In this document: positions 16,262 through 16,274 of the stretch, in pieces | Numbering within the stretch: the stretch's first letter is position 1 | Layout: each line of letters opens with the position of its first letter | NCBI GenBank assembly: GCA_030374735.1 | Contig: JASCIV010000577.1 | Coordinates: forward strand, 1-16,274 | Reading direction: 5' to 3' | DNA length: 16,274 bases | From: Gracilaria caudata | Lineage: Eukaryota; Rhodophyta; Florideophyceae; Gracilariales; Gracilariaceae | The notes under the pieces: model-generated | Told to the model about the DNA's origin: nothing | Databases searched by the model: none | Seen by the model: the letters and a program-made list of their open reading frames with translations, nothing else | Position numbers and translations under genes: made by a program

Positions 16262-16274
16262 CACCCAGTAAACC

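Larger units (their letters stand above)
13976..16274. repeat. Array of diverged ~0.93-0.95-kb tandem units
   Basis: Ordered anchors recur at nearly constant spacing. TTAG occurs at 14350, 15281 and 16236 (931 and 955 bp apart). TCAAC followed by GTTCG occurs at 14391 and 15322 (931). CCAACCTC occurs at 14758 and 15698 (940). GTCACG with AGGGCTCT and TCGCTG occurs at 14820 and 15753 (933). GGGTTTGCAC occurs at 14901 and 15829 (928). The units are otherwise well diverged. Unit 1 is 14350-15280, unit 2 is 15281-16235, and a third begins at 16236 and leaves the window; 13976-14349 is probably the tail of an earlier unit. Each has a pyrimidine-rich middle. Plus-strand frames at 14592-15023 and 15402-15929 show no recognisable domain and fit different frames of the same repeat, so I treat the array as non-coding. 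Confidence 0.75.

Noticed and set aside
1..16274. CRISPR array, rRNA genes, bacterial operon signals
   Set aside because: No spaced short repeats with unique spacers, no rRNA-like conserved segments and no consistent ribosome-binding sites were seen.

Overview
The window looks like nuclear DNA of a compact eukaryote whose genes are mostly long uninterrupted frames. The evidence is two short hAT-type transposons with 8-bp target duplications, secreted multi-cysteine proteins (one of GCC2/GCC3, ephrin-receptor-like type), TATA-like boxes at eukaryotic distances and no bacterial operon or ribosome-binding-site architecture. An intron-poor unicellular alga, for example a red alga, would fit, but nothing here proves the lineage.

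Layout. From 1 to about 9.8 kb the sequence is gene-rich, mostly on the minus strand. 1-1230 is the 5' part of a Gly/Thr-rich repeat protein that runs off the left edge. 1777-3714 encodes a patatin-like lipid hydrolase of the bacterial-type subfamily with a membrane tail. 4443-4901 (plus) encodes a small two-helix membrane protein. 5111-6136 encodes a secreted protein with 17 CxxC motifs. 7228-7818 encodes an unrecognised protein with five 12-residue repeats. 8235-9761 encodes a secreted cysteine-rich modular protein with a TATA-like box upstream. Three of these are likely extracellular or cell-surface products, but no shared pathway can be shown.

From 9.8 to 11.6 kb there is a structured non-coding stretch with nested inverted repeats, followed by a minus-strand gene that appears decayed (10788-11551, frame changes). 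From 11.56 to 12.68 kb a speculative spliced plus-strand gene can be drawn, and its second exon is split by a 532-bp hAT-type element. A second related element of 495 bp follows at 12763-13257, and then an AT-rich stretch with no gene.

From about 13.98 kb to the right edge lies an array of strongly diverged tandem units of about 0.93-0.95 kb. Three unit starts are visible (14350, 15281, 16236). At each, a TTAG motif is followed by a hairpin with a four-base loop whose stem sequence differs completely between units. This array is the least explained and most interesting part of the window.
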